NCBI RefSeq assembly: GCF_006716485.1
Contig: NZ_VFPD01000001.1
Location: 2,958,008 to 3,022,007, forward strand
Length of the DNA: 64,000 nt
Reading direction: 5' to 3'
Source: Chryseobacterium aquifrigidense
GTDB lineage: Bacteria; Bacteroidota; Bacteroidia; Flavobacteriales; Weeksellaceae
Shown: positions 1 to 7,991 of the stretch, in pieces
Layout of the letters: each line of letters begins with the position of its first letter
How positions within the stretch are numbered: position 1 is the first letter of the stretch
Made by a program: the position numbers and the translations under genes
The notes under the pieces: generated by a model
What the model was told of the DNA's origin: nothing
Database searches by the model: none
Seen by the model: the letters and a program-made list of their open reading frames with translations, nothing else

Positions 1-224
1 ATGGGAATAGTAATATTTCCGGCCGCAAAGGACGTTACAGGAATATCTACATTAGCATTTCCTGTAAACAAACTTACCGGAAGGTTTCCAAAGGAGCCCA
101 GTTTATAGGACTCCGCTGATGGTGGGATGATATTCGGAAGGGTGGATGATTTGCTTCCTGTAGTTTGTGCTAATGCTGTTCCAAGGGACAAGCAAAAAAA
201 CAAACTGGTTATATTTTTTTTCAT
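1..224 (-). CDS. N-terminal part of a secreted RHS-like/large surface protein (runs off the window)
   Basis: Reading leftwards from the ATG at 222-224 gives an open frame to the window edge with a clear signal peptide (MKKNITSLFFCLSLGTALAQ). It continues with residues such as PSAESYKLGSFGNLPVSLF and TGNANVDIPVTSF. That pattern is typical of the start of very large Flavobacteriia proteins of the RHS-repeat/DUF6443 type, but only 74 residues are visible, so the family is an inference from style. It starts 7 bases after the stop of the upstream T9SS gene, which suggests co-transcription. Probably exported by the Sec route. Confidence 0.6.
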   Translation of the reverse strand, partial: MKKNITSLFFCLSLGTALAQTTGSKSSTLPNIIPPSAESYKLGSFGNLPVSLFTGNANVDIPVTSFAAGNITIP

Positions 225-231
225 TGTGTTT

Positions 232-1833
232 TTATTTCTTAATTAATTTGGCATTCGCCGTTTTATTGGTATCAGTTTTTATCGTCACCAGATAGGCTCC
301 CTGCACCAAAGCTTGGGTATTGATCTTCGTGACTCTGTTTTTGGTTTTTATACTTTGAAGTTGTCTTCCGCTCATATCGTACAACAGAATATCAGCATCT
401 TTGAAGTCAAATCCGATTTCCACGTAAGCATAATCAGACACAGGATTCGGATAGATTTTGATATCGTATTTTTCGATTAACTGGTCTACCTGTTTATCGC
501 CCAGTTTTACAATTTTCCAGTTTTCTTTACCCAGTTCTTCTGCGCTAGTTCCGGCCAGAATAATTGAACCGTCTCTGTTGAGTTTCAGATCTGAAAGTCT
601 TTCTTCTTTTTGTCTGGATTCTCCTTTTACATGTTTTCTCCACTGCTCATTTCCATTCTGATCAAGGTAGAGCATCCAGAAGGTTTCATCATCGGTTTGG
701 ATTCTTCCTTCAGCCTGGGTGTACCCCCCCAACAGAATGCCTTTAGACTTATCGCTTCCATCTTCCAGCCTCCCACTTACCACACTCATTCCCATCAAAA
801 TATCTCTGTTCTTGAAATTATAGGATTTCTGCCACTGCTCTTCACCTCTTTCATTGAGAGCAATCAGCCAAAGGTCTGTTCCTTCTTCCAATCCAACGGT
901 TTTATTTCCCGATCTTTCTGATCTGGATTCTCCACCAATGATAAAACCCGTAGAGGTTAGTGCCAGGGTTCTCAAATGATCATCTCCTTTACCTCCGAAG
1001 TTCTTTTCCCATTCTACTTTTCCGTTTTTATCGAGTTTTACGATCCAGTAATCTCCTTCACCGTAATTGTTACTAGCCTTGGAATAAGAGTCGATCTTCA
1101 AACTGCTTCCAGCCTCCAGCTTCCCGCTTCCCGCCTTTACTTCAGAACTCCTTGAATAAATCCCCAGTAATGCTCCTCCATCTCTCGTTGGAATCATCTT
1201 TTCCAATTCATCTAAACCTTTTCCGCCTAAAATTAATTGGGAGAGTTCTTTTCCGTTTTTGTCTAATCGGGTAATTAAAACATCTTTTGAACCGTATCCT
1301 TTGGGTGAGTTCTGTACGTTTCCGACCACAAAGAATCCTAAATCAGTAGCCTGGATAACCGCTCTGGCTTCTTCATCGGAAGAGCTTCCTAACGTTTTCT
1401 GCCATAATTCATCACCGAATTCATTGATCCGGATCAGCCAGATATCTGAACCGCCTTTGGAATCGTCTTTCTTATCCAAACCTTTCCCCGAATACGAAGT
1501 ACCTGCTAACAAACTTCCACCATCCTGTGTAGTAACGGTTGCTGACAGATAATCATGATTCCGCCCGGAAAAATATTTTTCCCACACTTCTTCTCCCTGC
1601 TGGTTTAGTTTTACTAAGTGAAAATCATAACCGTTGTTTTGCTTATTTGCTTGCAGAAGTTTGTCGCTCTGAATTGAGCTTCCCGTGATCACATACTGCT
1701 GATCGATGGTTGTAGTAACCTGGCTTAAAAAATTCTGGGTGGAGGATTTTATATCCTTCTGCCACACCACTTCCTGAGCAGATATTCCCAGGATTGTGCA
1801 TAACATAAATGCACACTGATAAATTTTTCTCAT
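232..1833 (-). CDS. T9SS type A sorting domain protein with propeller-like repeats
   Basis: A 533-residue secreted protein with an N-terminal signal peptide (about 1-19, ending ISAQ). The body is a series of repeats of the type 'DGG...GxSxS...DxWLIxLDxNGxxxWxKxxGG', as in large Bacteroidota beta-propeller-like surface proteins. The last 80 residues carry the T9SS sorting domain (IKIYPNPVSDY ... GAYLVTIKTD ... KLIKK), which directs export through the type IX system and anchoring at the surface. It lies directly upstream of the RHS-like gene at 1-224, so the two probably form one unit. Two short stretches (754-780 and 1104-1136) match an intergenic repeat family seen elsewhere in this window and look like in-frame insertions. 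Substrate or ligand is unknown. Confidence 0.85.
   Translation of the reverse strand: MRKIYQCAFMLCTILGISAQEVVWQKDIKSSTQNFLSQVTTTIDQQYVITGSSIQSDKLLQANKQNNGYDFHLVKLNQQGEEVWEKYFSGRNHDYLSATVTTQDGGSLLAGTSYSGKGLDKKDDSKGGSDIWLIRINEFGDELWQKTLGSSSDEEARAVIQATDLGFFVVGNVQNSPKGYGSKDVLITRLDKNGKELSQLILGGKGLDELEKMIPTRDGGALLGIYSRSSEVKAGSGKLEAGSSLKIDSYSKASNNYGEGDYWIVKLDKNGKVEWEKNFGGKGDDHLRTLALTSTGFIIGGESRSERSGNKTVGLEEGTDLWLIALNERGEEQWQKSYNFKNRDILMGMSVVSGRLEDGSDKSKGILLGGYTQAEGRIQTDDETFWMLYLDQNGNEQWRKHVKGESRQKEERLSDLKLNRDGSIILAGTSAEELGKENWKIVKLGDKQVDQLIEKYDIKIYPNPVSDYAYVEIGFDFKDADILLYDMSGRQLQSIKTKNRVTKINTQALVQGAYLVTIKTDTNKTANAKLIKK
754..780. repeat. GGAAG-type repeat arm inside a coding region
   Basis: The minus strand reads GGGAGGCTGGAAGATGGAAGC here, matching the arms of the intergenic repeats at 20056-20185 and 38931-39091. 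In this gene it encodes SGRLEDGS in frame. Confidence 0.55.
1104..1136. repeat. second GGAAG-type repeat arm inside the same coding region
   Basis: The minus strand carries GCGGGAAGCGGGAAGCTGG followed by AGGCTGGAAGC, the same family as the arm at 754-780. It is in frame and encodes AGSGKLEAGS. Confidence 0.55.
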
Positions 1834-2149
1834 TGATTGTGTAATTGACGTGTAAAAATATAGCTAATACTTAATATACGTACTCCGTAAAAAACCCATA
1901 TTTTCATGAATTTTTCTTAACATATATAGTATTGCATAAATAAAATTGGATCATGGTACAAAGCTATATTAGCATGGCGTCAAACTATGTCGCATTAATA
2001 ATAAGTTTTGTTGACTACACAGTTGAAGAAAAAAGAAAAAAGGAAAATGTATTTATAATTTATAATGAATATAGACTTGTACATACATTTATATTTGAAA
2101 ACAAAGACAACAACATTAAACTTAATGTTATTGTTCTATATGATTTAAG

Positions 2150-2180
2150 TTAATACCATCGAATGGATCTATGGTATTAA
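2150..2180. repeat. perfect inverted repeat, 10-bp arms
   Basis: TTAATACCAT at 2150-2159 pairs with ATGGTATTAA at 2171-2180 across an 11-base loop. There is no T-run on the plus strand, so it is not an obvious intrinsic terminator. Confidence 0.6.
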
Positions 2181-2309
2181 TAAAAAAGCATAAAATTAGT
2201 CGTACAATAAATAGTACTTAAAGATAAAGAAACATTATTAATATATGCTTACACTCATAATATCTAATCAAAATTTCTTACCGATTCAAAAGTCTCACAG
2301 AGCGAAGCA

Positions 2310-2360
2310 GCAACTTTGTTAGGACGTAAGGACTTTCAAAGTTGCGAATGAGCTCCTAAC
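2310..2360. repeat. interleaved inverted repeats
   Basis: GCAACTTTG (2310-2318) pairs with CAAAGTTGC (2337-2345). GTTAGGA (2318-2324) pairs with TCCTAAC (2354-2360). The arms are in A-B-A'-B' order. The core AACTTTGTTAGGAC recurs at 16595-16608. Confidence 0.5.
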
Positions 2361-2706
2361 TTCTCCGTGTAGTTGTAAAATCGCACGCATTTTTAATAAA
2401 CAATAGATTTGTTCTTAAAACAAAATTTAAAATAAATTACTTTTCACAAAGTACCCTTAATTTTGATTAATGGTTTAAAAAGCACAAACCTACTTTAAGG
2501 TTTCCTCCTAAAAGGTGAGTTTCTAAAAATAGGTATATACTTACTTGGCTACAACAGAAAAATTTTTAAGCTCAATCCTTAATATCTGCATCAATAAAAG
2601 GCTTCTAATTTTGACTTTCATTGACAATCGAAGCCAAATAGTTCCTCGCACTGCCATTGTACAGACATACCTCATTTTCAGGATTAATTTTCTGAAAAAT
2701 GAAATT

Positions 2707-3381
2707 ATGCTCCATAAGGAAACTGTCAGTAAGGAAATGTGGGAACTTCTCCAAAGGTTGATGAAAGATGAAATACTAAAAGATTTTAATCTCGTTGGAG
2801 GAACTTCTTTGAGCCTTCAAATCGGTCATAGATTGAGCATCGATATAGACCTGTTCTCCACTAAAGAGTTTGATGAGCAAGCCCTGCTAAAACATTTGAC
2901 AGGCAAACATCCTACGGTGAAGGTAAGGGATATATTTAGCAATACAATCCTGCTTGATATAGGTGAGGTCAAGGTCGATATTCTAGCACATCAATATCCA
3001 TTACAAAAAGCTTTTGAGACAAAGGAAGGTGTAAGGTTAGTATCACTAGAGGATATAGGAGCGATGAAACTTCATGCTATTTTTCAAAATGGTACACGGA
3101 TAAAAGATTTCATCGATATGCATTTTCTCTTGGAACACAATCCGCTTAAGATTTATCTGGAATCTTATCAAAACAAATACAATGGCAACCCTGTAATGGC
3201 TTCATACGCTTTATTGTACCATGACAACATAGACATGGATGCAAAAGTGAATATACTGAAAGGAAAGAAAGTTGATATGGATACGATGAGTGAGCGATTA
3301 AAAAAAGCGGTCAATGATCCATTGCTAAAATTCGGAGAAAGGCAAGAATCTCCTAAAAAAAGCAGAGGATTTAGACGCTGA
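2707..3381 (+). CDS. AbiEii/AbiGii-type nucleotidyltransferase (putative toxin)
   Basis: A 224-residue protein if started at ATG 2707 (MLHKETVSKEMW); an in-frame ATG at 2545 would add 54 residues that do not resemble the family, so the shorter start is preferred. It shows the nucleotidyltransferase signature GGTSLSLQIGHRLSIDIDLF (about residues 31-50), followed by a second acidic strand (EVKVDILAH). This matches the AbiEii/DUF1814 family, toxins of abortive-infection type IV toxin-antitoxin systems that transfer nucleotides to RNA or other targets. The DUF6922 gene starts 39 bases downstream on the same strand and is the likely partner. It is plus-strand, unlike the rest of the island. Confidence 0.8.
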   Translation: MLHKETVSKEMWELLQRLMKDEILKDFNLVGGTSLSLQIGHRLSIDIDLFSTKEFDEQALLKHLTGKHPTVKVRDIFSNTILLDIGEVKVDILAHQYPLQKAFETKEGVRLVSLEDIGAMKLHAIFQNGTRIKDFIDMHFLLEHNPLKIYLESYQNKYNGNPVMASYALLYHDNIDMDAKVNILKGKKVDMDTMSERLKKAVNDPLLKFGERQESPKKSRGFRR

Positions 3382-3420
3382 AATACATAATGTAAAGCTG
3401 AAAAATCGTATATTTATAGT

Positions 3421-3738
3421 ATGGAATCAAGAGCAAAAATAAATAAAATTCCAAATCTCGACCGTGTTTTTTTCTGGGATTTTGACATTGATGCAATGGA
3501 CTTTATGCAAGCCTATAAGACCATTATTGCCCGAATTGTAGAACGTGGAGGTCAACAGGAGATTGATGAGATCATCCATTTTTACGGGTATGAAAAAGTA
3601 ATCACTGCTATCCGCGACGAAATTTACTTTCTGCCCAATTATGCTATCGAAAAAGCCCTGAAATTTTTCCCTGAACTTAAAAAAGAAGAAATGCATTGCT
3701 ATCTAAATAGAAAGGGCAAACCTTATCACTGGATATAA
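3421..3738 (+). CDS. DUF6922-family protein, likely partner of the nucleotidyltransferase
   Basis: 105 residues. The segment VFFWDFDIDAMDF, then IVERGGQQEIDEIIHFYG, matches the short Bacteroidota DUF6922 proteins that usually sit next to AbiEii-like nucleotidyltransferases. That pairing suggests an antitoxin or accessory role. In most such pairs I recall, DUF6922 comes first; here it follows the transferase. No catalytic residues are evident. It is followed by a possible terminator at 3761-3790. Role as antitoxin is inference from neighbourhood. Confidence 0.65.
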   Translation: MESRAKINKIPNLDRVFFWDFDIDAMDFMQAYKTIIARIVERGGQQEIDEIIHFYGYEKVITAIRDEIYFLPNYAIEKALKFFPELKKEEMHCYLNRKGKPYHWI

Positions 3739-3760
3739 TTTTTGCAAACTTTATTCCGAA

Positions 3761-3790
3761 ACTCAAAAGCAATCGTTTTTTGAGCTTTTA
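3761..3790 (+). terminator. possible intrinsic terminator overlapping the first boundary motif
   Basis: CTCAAAA pairs with TTTTGAG around GCAATCGTT and is followed by a T-rich stretch. It sits 23 bases after the DUF6922 stop. The right half is a copy of the recurrent 17-bp motif. Confidence 0.45.
3772..3788. repeat. boundary motif copy 1 (ATCGTTTTTTGAGCTTT)
   Basis: One mismatch to the 17-bp motif that recurs through 3772-12493. It lies between the convergent DUF6922 and serine hydrolase genes. Confidence 0.6.
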
Positions 3791-3900
3791 TTGTTTAATT
3801 TTTTGTTATGGTACTAATAACCCTCATGAAAGGAATTTAATATTTCTTCAGTAAACATATCTATTAATAGATAATCAGAAATTACTTGGAATATTTATTT

Positions 3901-5052
3901 CTACTTAATAGTTTTCAGCCAACTTTGATAAATTGGAAACCAAACTCGATCACCATTTGACCCGTTGCATAGAATAATAATACCGTTTTTAGTTGGGAGA
4001 TCCAAAAACATAGCCGCACTCCAGCCTGCATTTTCACCCGTATGTCCAATGGTTCTAAAACCTTCATAATTCATAAACCGATAGCCCAGGCCGCTTTCGC
4101 CTTCATTGGAGCTTGGAAGAACAGGTGTCTCCATTAACTTGATGGTGCTTGGCTTCAAGACTTTATTCAATTGATGATAATTAGGTTTGATAGACAATTC
4201 TGCAAAATGTGCCAGATCTTTAACTGTGGTCTGAAGTCCTGCCGCTGCTTTTTCAGTGAAGATCCGGTTTTTTATAGGATTACCATTCTCGTCATATGCC
4301 GTTGCTGAAGTAGCCATCATTTCTACTGTCCATTCATAATTGGTATGCTTCATTCCAAGCGGCATGAAGATATTATTTTTCATATATGTGGCAAAACTTT
4401 GGTTTGTTTTCTCTTCCAGAAGCAGTTGTGCAAGAGTATAGCCTCCCCCGGAATAGTCCCATTTAATTCCTGGCTCACTGATAAGATGTACGGTTTCACC
4501 ATTCCGTTTGGTTTTTCCGTTCAGTGATTCTTCCAGACTTAGCAGTGGTATTCCTTGGTCCGATCCGCCGTAGCCGTGTACAGAAAGTCCTGCAGTATGG
4601 CTCAAGATCCGTCTCAGTGTTACTTTTGATCTGTCAAATTCAGATTCCGGCAGATGCCATCGGGTTAGATATTGATCAATTGGATCATCCAGCTTGACAA
4701 GATCTTTTTCACTAAGTTGCATAAAGCCCCAGGCAGAGATCAGCTTGGAGATAGAGCCAATATTAAAGATCGTTTCAGAAGTTACAGGTTTTTTGCTTGC
4801 AAGATCCGCATAACCAATCGATTGTAACCAGGCGACCTTTCCATCCCGGATCACAGCTACTGCAACTCCGGGAACTTTATTCTTTAAAGTAAGTTCATGA
4901 CCTAACTTCTCAATTTCAACATATAGAGAATCTGTCTTATACGGAATTTTATTCTGTAATAAGCTTGCTGTCGAACAAGAAAAAATGATTCCCGAAAAAA
5001 CAATTATAAAAGCACTAAAAAAACAAGTTTTCGAACAAATATTATTTCTCAT
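3901..5052 (-). CDS. serine hydrolase of the beta-lactamase/PBP-like family, lipoprotein
   Basis: 383 residues from the ATG at 5052 (MRNNICSK); an upstream ATG at 5088 adds 12 residues before the signal peptide and is less likely. A hydrophobic segment ends in a lipobox (IIFSC), so it is probably an outer- or inner-membrane lipoprotein. The class C beta-lactamase-like fold is indicated by the SxxK motif SISK (residues 112-115 counted from the longer start), a YSG triad in the YxN position, and HTG near the C-terminus (IGHTGENAG). These enzymes act as esterases, D-amino peptidases or DD-peptidases; beta-lactam hydrolysis cannot be assumed. A boundary motif lies about 70 bases upstream. Confidence 0.8.
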   Translation of the reverse strand: MRNNICSKTCFFSAFIIVFSGIIFSCSTASLLQNKIPYKTDSLYVEIEKLGHELTLKNKVPGVAVAVIRDGKVAWLQSIGYADLASKKPVTSETIFNIGSISKLISAWGFMQLSEKDLVKLDDPIDQYLTRWHLPESEFDRSKVTLRRILSHTAGLSVHGYGGSDQGIPLLSLEESLNGKTKRNGETVHLISEPGIKWDYSGGGYTLAQLLLEEKTNQSFATYMKNNIFMPLGMKHTNYEWTVEMMATSATAYDENGNPIKNRIFTEKAAAGLQTTVKDLAHFAELSIKPNYHQLNKVLKPSTIKLMETPVLPSSNEGESGLGYRFMNYEGFRTIGHTGENAGWSAAMFLDLPTKNGIIILCNGSNGDRVWFPIYQSWLKTIK

Positions 5053-5124
5053 TCTCCAATTTTCAGGTTTATAGACTATACTAAACATTCAGCAATTTAT
5101 TAAAAATTACGATAGTACTATCTA

Positions 5125-5141
5125 ATCGTTTTTTGAGATTC
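5125..5141. repeat. boundary motif copy 2
   Basis: ATCGTTTTTTGAGATTC, one mismatch from consensus. It lies between the 3' end of the zinc-ribbon nuclease gene and the start of the serine hydrolase. A short piece resembling the start of an attC-like site (GCCTGCAAC on the minus strand) lies next to it. Confidence 0.7.
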
Positions 5142-5189
5142 AGTTATATCTATTATTAACATCGTAGCTTGGCGCAGTTGCAGGCTGTT

Positions 5190-6779
5190 TTATTTTTTAC
5201 ATTGTTTGCACCATTTATTATTTCTAATTACCTTTTCTGGAATTGCTTCCCATTGATGATTATTTTCACAAATCCAATTTAGTTTTATTTTGTAACCCAG
5301 ATATTCACTTGATATACATTTACCATTTTTGCTTTCAGCAATTTTATGCATAAATTCAATATCATATTTTCTTCTGCTCAATCCAGACTTATTTCTACCA
5401 CAAATTGGACACCAATATCCAGTTGTTACATTTGATGGCTTTGATGAAAACTGATGTCCAAGTTTGCATTGCCATAAAAGATGCGTGTTATTGTTAATAT
5501 ATTTTTCAGATAAACATTTTCCTTCGAATTTGTTTGCTAAAATTTGCATATCTTTTATTGTTTGATTTCTACCTAAACAATTTGGACACCAAGAATTACT
5601 ATTTTTTATATTATTTGCAGCAGCTCTCCATTTATGACCTTTTTCACATTGCCATTCTAACGGTTCAAAAATCCCTAAATATTGTTTTGATAACAACTTA
5701 CCTTTTTTACTTTCTGCAATAATTGATAGTTCTTTAAGCTTGTTTGGACAATAAACATCTTTTAAGTCTACAATTTTTTGTTCAAAATTTTCAGGAATCA
5801 TTATTTTATTTTTTAAGCATTCATCCTTAATAAAGGCTTTAAGGTTTTCAACTCCGAGTTTTTCTAGAATTGATGGAACTTGAATAAGAATTACGTTGTT
5901 TTTAGAGCAAAGCTCTAACTTGAGTTTGTCTCGGTTTAGAGTTTGTTGAAATTTTTCAGGCTTTGCCGAATAAAAAAAATTGATTTTCTTATAATGTTGT
6001 TCTCCCTGATGTTCAAATGCTATTTTTAGTTTTTCTGAAAAACCATCTAATTCCATCCAGTTATCTTTTTCAGTTTTTAGCCAACTTGGTCTAGCTTTTT
6101 CAAATTCAGTTTCAAACAATTGTTCAAAATATTCACGACATATTTTTTCGCCAATGCCTTGACTACATTTTGGACACCAAGCACCACGCTTAATTAAACT
6201 TGGCATTGCTTTCCATCTATGACCTTCGGAACATTGCCATTCTAATTTAGTTGATGAATTTTTATAAATAGAGGATAAACATTTTCCATTTCTCTCTTTT
6301 GCAATTAAATCCATTTGTAGAATATTGCCTATATAATTTCCAGCACAAAATGGACACCATTTGTTACTATTAATTACATTATCGGCTACTGCTTCCCAAA
6401 TGTGACCATTTATACATTCCCATTTATATTTAGATTTGATATTAATGAATTTTTCAGAATTACAAAACCCTCCTTTTTTTATTGCGAAGTCTTTTAAATC
6501 TTCAATAGTATATTTAATTCTATTTCTTGCACAGTTAATAACTGCACAAGTCGGACACCAATTTCCACCATTTTTAATTTTATGAAATGAAGCTTTCCAA
6601 ATATGACCTTCTGAACATTCCCAGTCATATTTTTTTTCTACACCTAAAAAAACATTCGACAAACATTTTCCATTTTTGGCTAAAGCAAATTCTTTCAAAT
6701 CTTCTATAGAATATTTCATTTTTCTATTTTGCAAAAATTCAATTTTATTAATTTTTATACTTTTAGAAAAATTTGGCAC
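5190..6779 (-). CDS. six treble-clef zinc ribbons flanking a PD-(D/E)xK-like nuclease domain
   Basis: 529 residues; an internal ATG at 6719 (MKYSIEDL) is an alternative start. Six repeats of about 60 residues each read 'NGKCLS..Y......WxCxxGHxWxA.........WCPxC', a Cys-x(3)-His plus CxxC zinc site. They lie at about 21-85, 86-150, 151-210, 346-403, 404-470 and 471-529. Between repeats three and four (about 211-345) is a nuclease-like domain: ELDGF (243-247), AFEHQGEQHY (254-263), NRDKLKLELC (282-291) and VILIQVP. This resembles Vsr/DUF559-type endonuclease folds. The ribbons probably bind DNA. Related proteins occur as stand-alone nucleases in phages and defence islands; a precise function is not known. 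Codon use is very AT-rich. Confidence 0.7.
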   Translation of the reverse strand: MPNFSKSIKINKIEFLQNRKMKYSIEDLKEFALAKNGKCLSNVFLGVEKKYDWECSEGHIWKASFHKIKNGGNWCPTCAVINCARNRIKYTIEDLKDFAIKKGGFCNSEKFINIKSKYKWECINGHIWEAVADNVINSNKWCPFCAGNYIGNILQMDLIAKERNGKCLSSIYKNSSTKLEWQCSEGHRWKAMPSLIKRGAWCPKCSQGIGEKICREYFEQLFETEFEKARPSWLKTEKDNWMELDGFSEKLKIAFEHQGEQHYKKINFFYSAKPEKFQQTLNRDKLKLELCSKNNVILIQVPSILEKLGVENLKAFIKDECLKNKIMIPENFEQKIVDLKDVYCPNKLKELSIIAESKKGKLLSKQYLGIFEPLEWQCEKGHKWRAAANNIKNSNSWCPNCLGRNQTIKDMQILANKFEGKCLSEKYINNNTHLLWQCKLGHQFSSKPSNVTTGYWCPICGRNKSGLSRRKYDIEFMHKIAESKNGKCISSEYLGYKIKLNWICENNHQWEAIPEKVIRNNKWCKQCKK

Positions 6780-6900
6780 TTTATTCTTCTAAAATTTATA
6801 TAAATATACTAATAGCCAAATTGTTATTTTGGTTTTCACCTCTAAACTTCTTACTTGATTCTCTGGTAATCCAACGTTATTATTTAATCTTTTTTAGGAT

Positions 6901-7229
6901 TTAATTATTGATACATTTTTCGTTTTGAAGTTCTTTAAGTAAAATAATCAGCTTTGAAAAACTATCATTAAAGTCCCGGTTATAATCTATAGCAAATATT
7001 TTTACTCCATATTTTAAAGATTTTTACGTTTTTGATTATCGAAAAACTGCGTTTTGGCTAGACCTTCTTTTCCTCCAAAAAAAATCTATGGGATGAAAAT
7101 GTTAAATACCATTATATTCTATTGCAATATTTAGTTCTTTAATAAATATATCGAACCTCTGCCCATTTAACCATTCCGGAGAATATTGGCTAATAATTCT
7201 GTAAGTAGGAAATTCGATAGTAAGTAGAT
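6901..7229 (-). pseudogene. decayed nuclease gene (remnant of a PD-(D/E)xK-like domain)
   Basis: Minus-strand translation gives EFPTYRIISQYSPEWLNGQ then FDIFIKELNIAIEYNGI, a stop at 7102-7104 where Gln is expected, then HFHPIDFF. Two frameshifts follow, with GGKEGLAKTQFFDNQKRKNL and finally YGVKIFAIDYNRDF to the stop at 6901. The EYNG-x-QHF core corresponds to FEHQGEQHY in the adjacent 5190-6779 nuclease, so the two belong to similar nuclease families. One nonsense change and two frameshifts show the gene is dead. The 5' part is missing. Confidence 0.65.
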
Positions 7230-7570
7230 TTAAACTTCAATTGGAATTTGTAAAAGAACTGGAGTGTAAATATCCACATTTATATCTGATGTCTCAATTG
7301 TTACGATTAAGCTATAGCGAATTTGATTGGGGTAGCGAGCAAGTTGCTTTCTATTTTTCCACCATCCTCCTACGGGATAAATTGCAATTTTATTTCGCGT
7401 TGAAAGATCTATAGCTGTCCCTTCCCAAATATCTTTATGGATAGATCCTTTATCTCGAGCTTTTGAGCCAAGAATCCAATGCTCATTTCCTTCAGGAATA
7501 TAATTGTCATCGCGGGCTGCTTTACTTACTCTTGCAGAAAATGCCTCTTCACTCTCGTTTGTATCAATCG
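7230..7570 (-). pseudogene. 3' fragment of a subtilisin-like (S8) protease gene, IetS-like
   Basis: An open frame without a start runs from the boundary motif to the TAA at 7230-7232. It encodes about 112 residues, including PEGNEHWILGSKARDKGS, HKDIWEGTAIDLSTRNKIAI and YPVGGWWKNR, ending in LIVTIETSDINVDIYTPV. This matches the C-terminal region of the S8 peptidases that pair with AAA+ ATPases (the IetA-IetS type phage-defence arrangement). The catalytic Asp, His and Ser would lie upstream and are absent, so it cannot be active. The break falls exactly at the 17-bp motif at 7567. Family assignment is from memory of the C-terminal pattern. Confidence 0.65.
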
Positions 7571-7583
7571 TTTTTTGAGATTA
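7567..7583. repeat. boundary motif copy 3
   Basis: ATCGTTTTTTGAGATTA. It separates the S8 protease fragment from the small fragment at 7581-7860. The stop codon of the latter overlaps the motif. Confidence 0.75.
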
Positions 7584-7860
7584 TTTTACAAAATAAGGTT
7601 CAATAACTAATGTCATAACTCCACCGTTATTTTCATTATCATCATCAGAAATAAACATTCGACCAACTATTTCAAAATAAAAGGTTTTAAAGTCTTCTTC
7701 CAAATTTGCACTATAAGACTTATTTCTAAGATTAATAACATCTCCTTTGCTTAGATTATATGTTGTTTCTAAATCTAATAAATCATATAGTTCAGTTTTA
7801 GATTTATCTTTTGATGAGATTTTCAGAAAGTAAATATTTGAATTTCCATTTATCGTTTTT
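7581..7860 (-). pseudogene. probable 5'-truncated gene fragment of unknown family
   Basis: The open frame extends to a TTG/ATG region at 7883, but its first residues (LLKSQKTI) are encoded by attC-like flank and the 17-bp motif. The genuine protein part therefore begins at about residue 12 (NGNSNIYFLKISSKD). The remaining 88 residues (LYDLLDLETTYNLSKGDVIN ... VMTLVIEPYFVK) match nothing I recognise. It is bounded by motif copies at both ends. The next fragment downstream continues in the same frame after the stop. Whether it is expressed as a fused short protein is unknown. Confidence 0.5.
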
Positions 7861-7868
7861 TGAGATTT
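7852..7868. repeat. boundary motif copy 4 (consensus)
   Basis: ATCGTTTTTTGAGATTT, exact consensus. It joins an attC-like palindrome (7885-7976) to the truncated gene at 7581-7860. Confidence 0.8.
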
Positions 7869-7884
7869 TAATAGCAATAGCAAA

Positions 7885-7976
7885 GTCCTTTGGCTTTGCG
7901 GGAGTTGAGGAAATTAAAATTGAGTTTGCTCGGCTGGACTAAACAACAGCAATTTTGCAAAACCATTGTTAGGCAG
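7885..7976 (-). repeat. attC-like imperfect palindrome A
   Basis: TGGCTTTGCGGGAGTTG (7891-7907) pairs imperfectly with CAACAGCAATTTTGCAAAAC plus CA (7944-7965). On the minus strand the outer box reads GCCTAAC, a perfect fit to the integron R'' consensus RYYYAAC (plus strand GTTAGGC at 7968-7974). It begins about 18 bases after the stop of the 7992-8792 gene, where an attC site would be placed. The opposite outer box is degenerate. No integron integrase is present in the window. Confidence 0.55.
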
Positions 7977-7991
7977 TTTTAGGTATTTTTC

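Larger units (their letters stand above)
1834..2706. other. AT-rich intergenic region with two inverted repeats
   Basis: About 870 bases with no convincing gene. A 66-codon open frame at 1953-2153 (+) has no recognisable domain. The stretch holds a perfect 10-bp inverted repeat (2150-2180) and a 9-bp inverted repeat interleaved with another (2310-2360). It marks the left margin of the accessory island. Confidence 0.6.

Noticed and set aside
1953..2153. 66-codon plus-strand open frame
   Set aside because: No recognisable domain, AT-rich low-complexity lysine/isoleucine content, no promoter or partner; most likely chance.
2545..2706. N-terminal 54-residue extension of the AbiEii-like protein
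   Set aside because: The sequence does not fit the family and lies in non-coding-like DNA; ATG 2707 gives the normal N-terminus.
3901..5052. Calling the serine hydrolase a beta-lactamase resistance gene
   Set aside because: The family includes many esterases and peptidases, and the YxN position reads YSG, so antibiotic hydrolysis is not supported.
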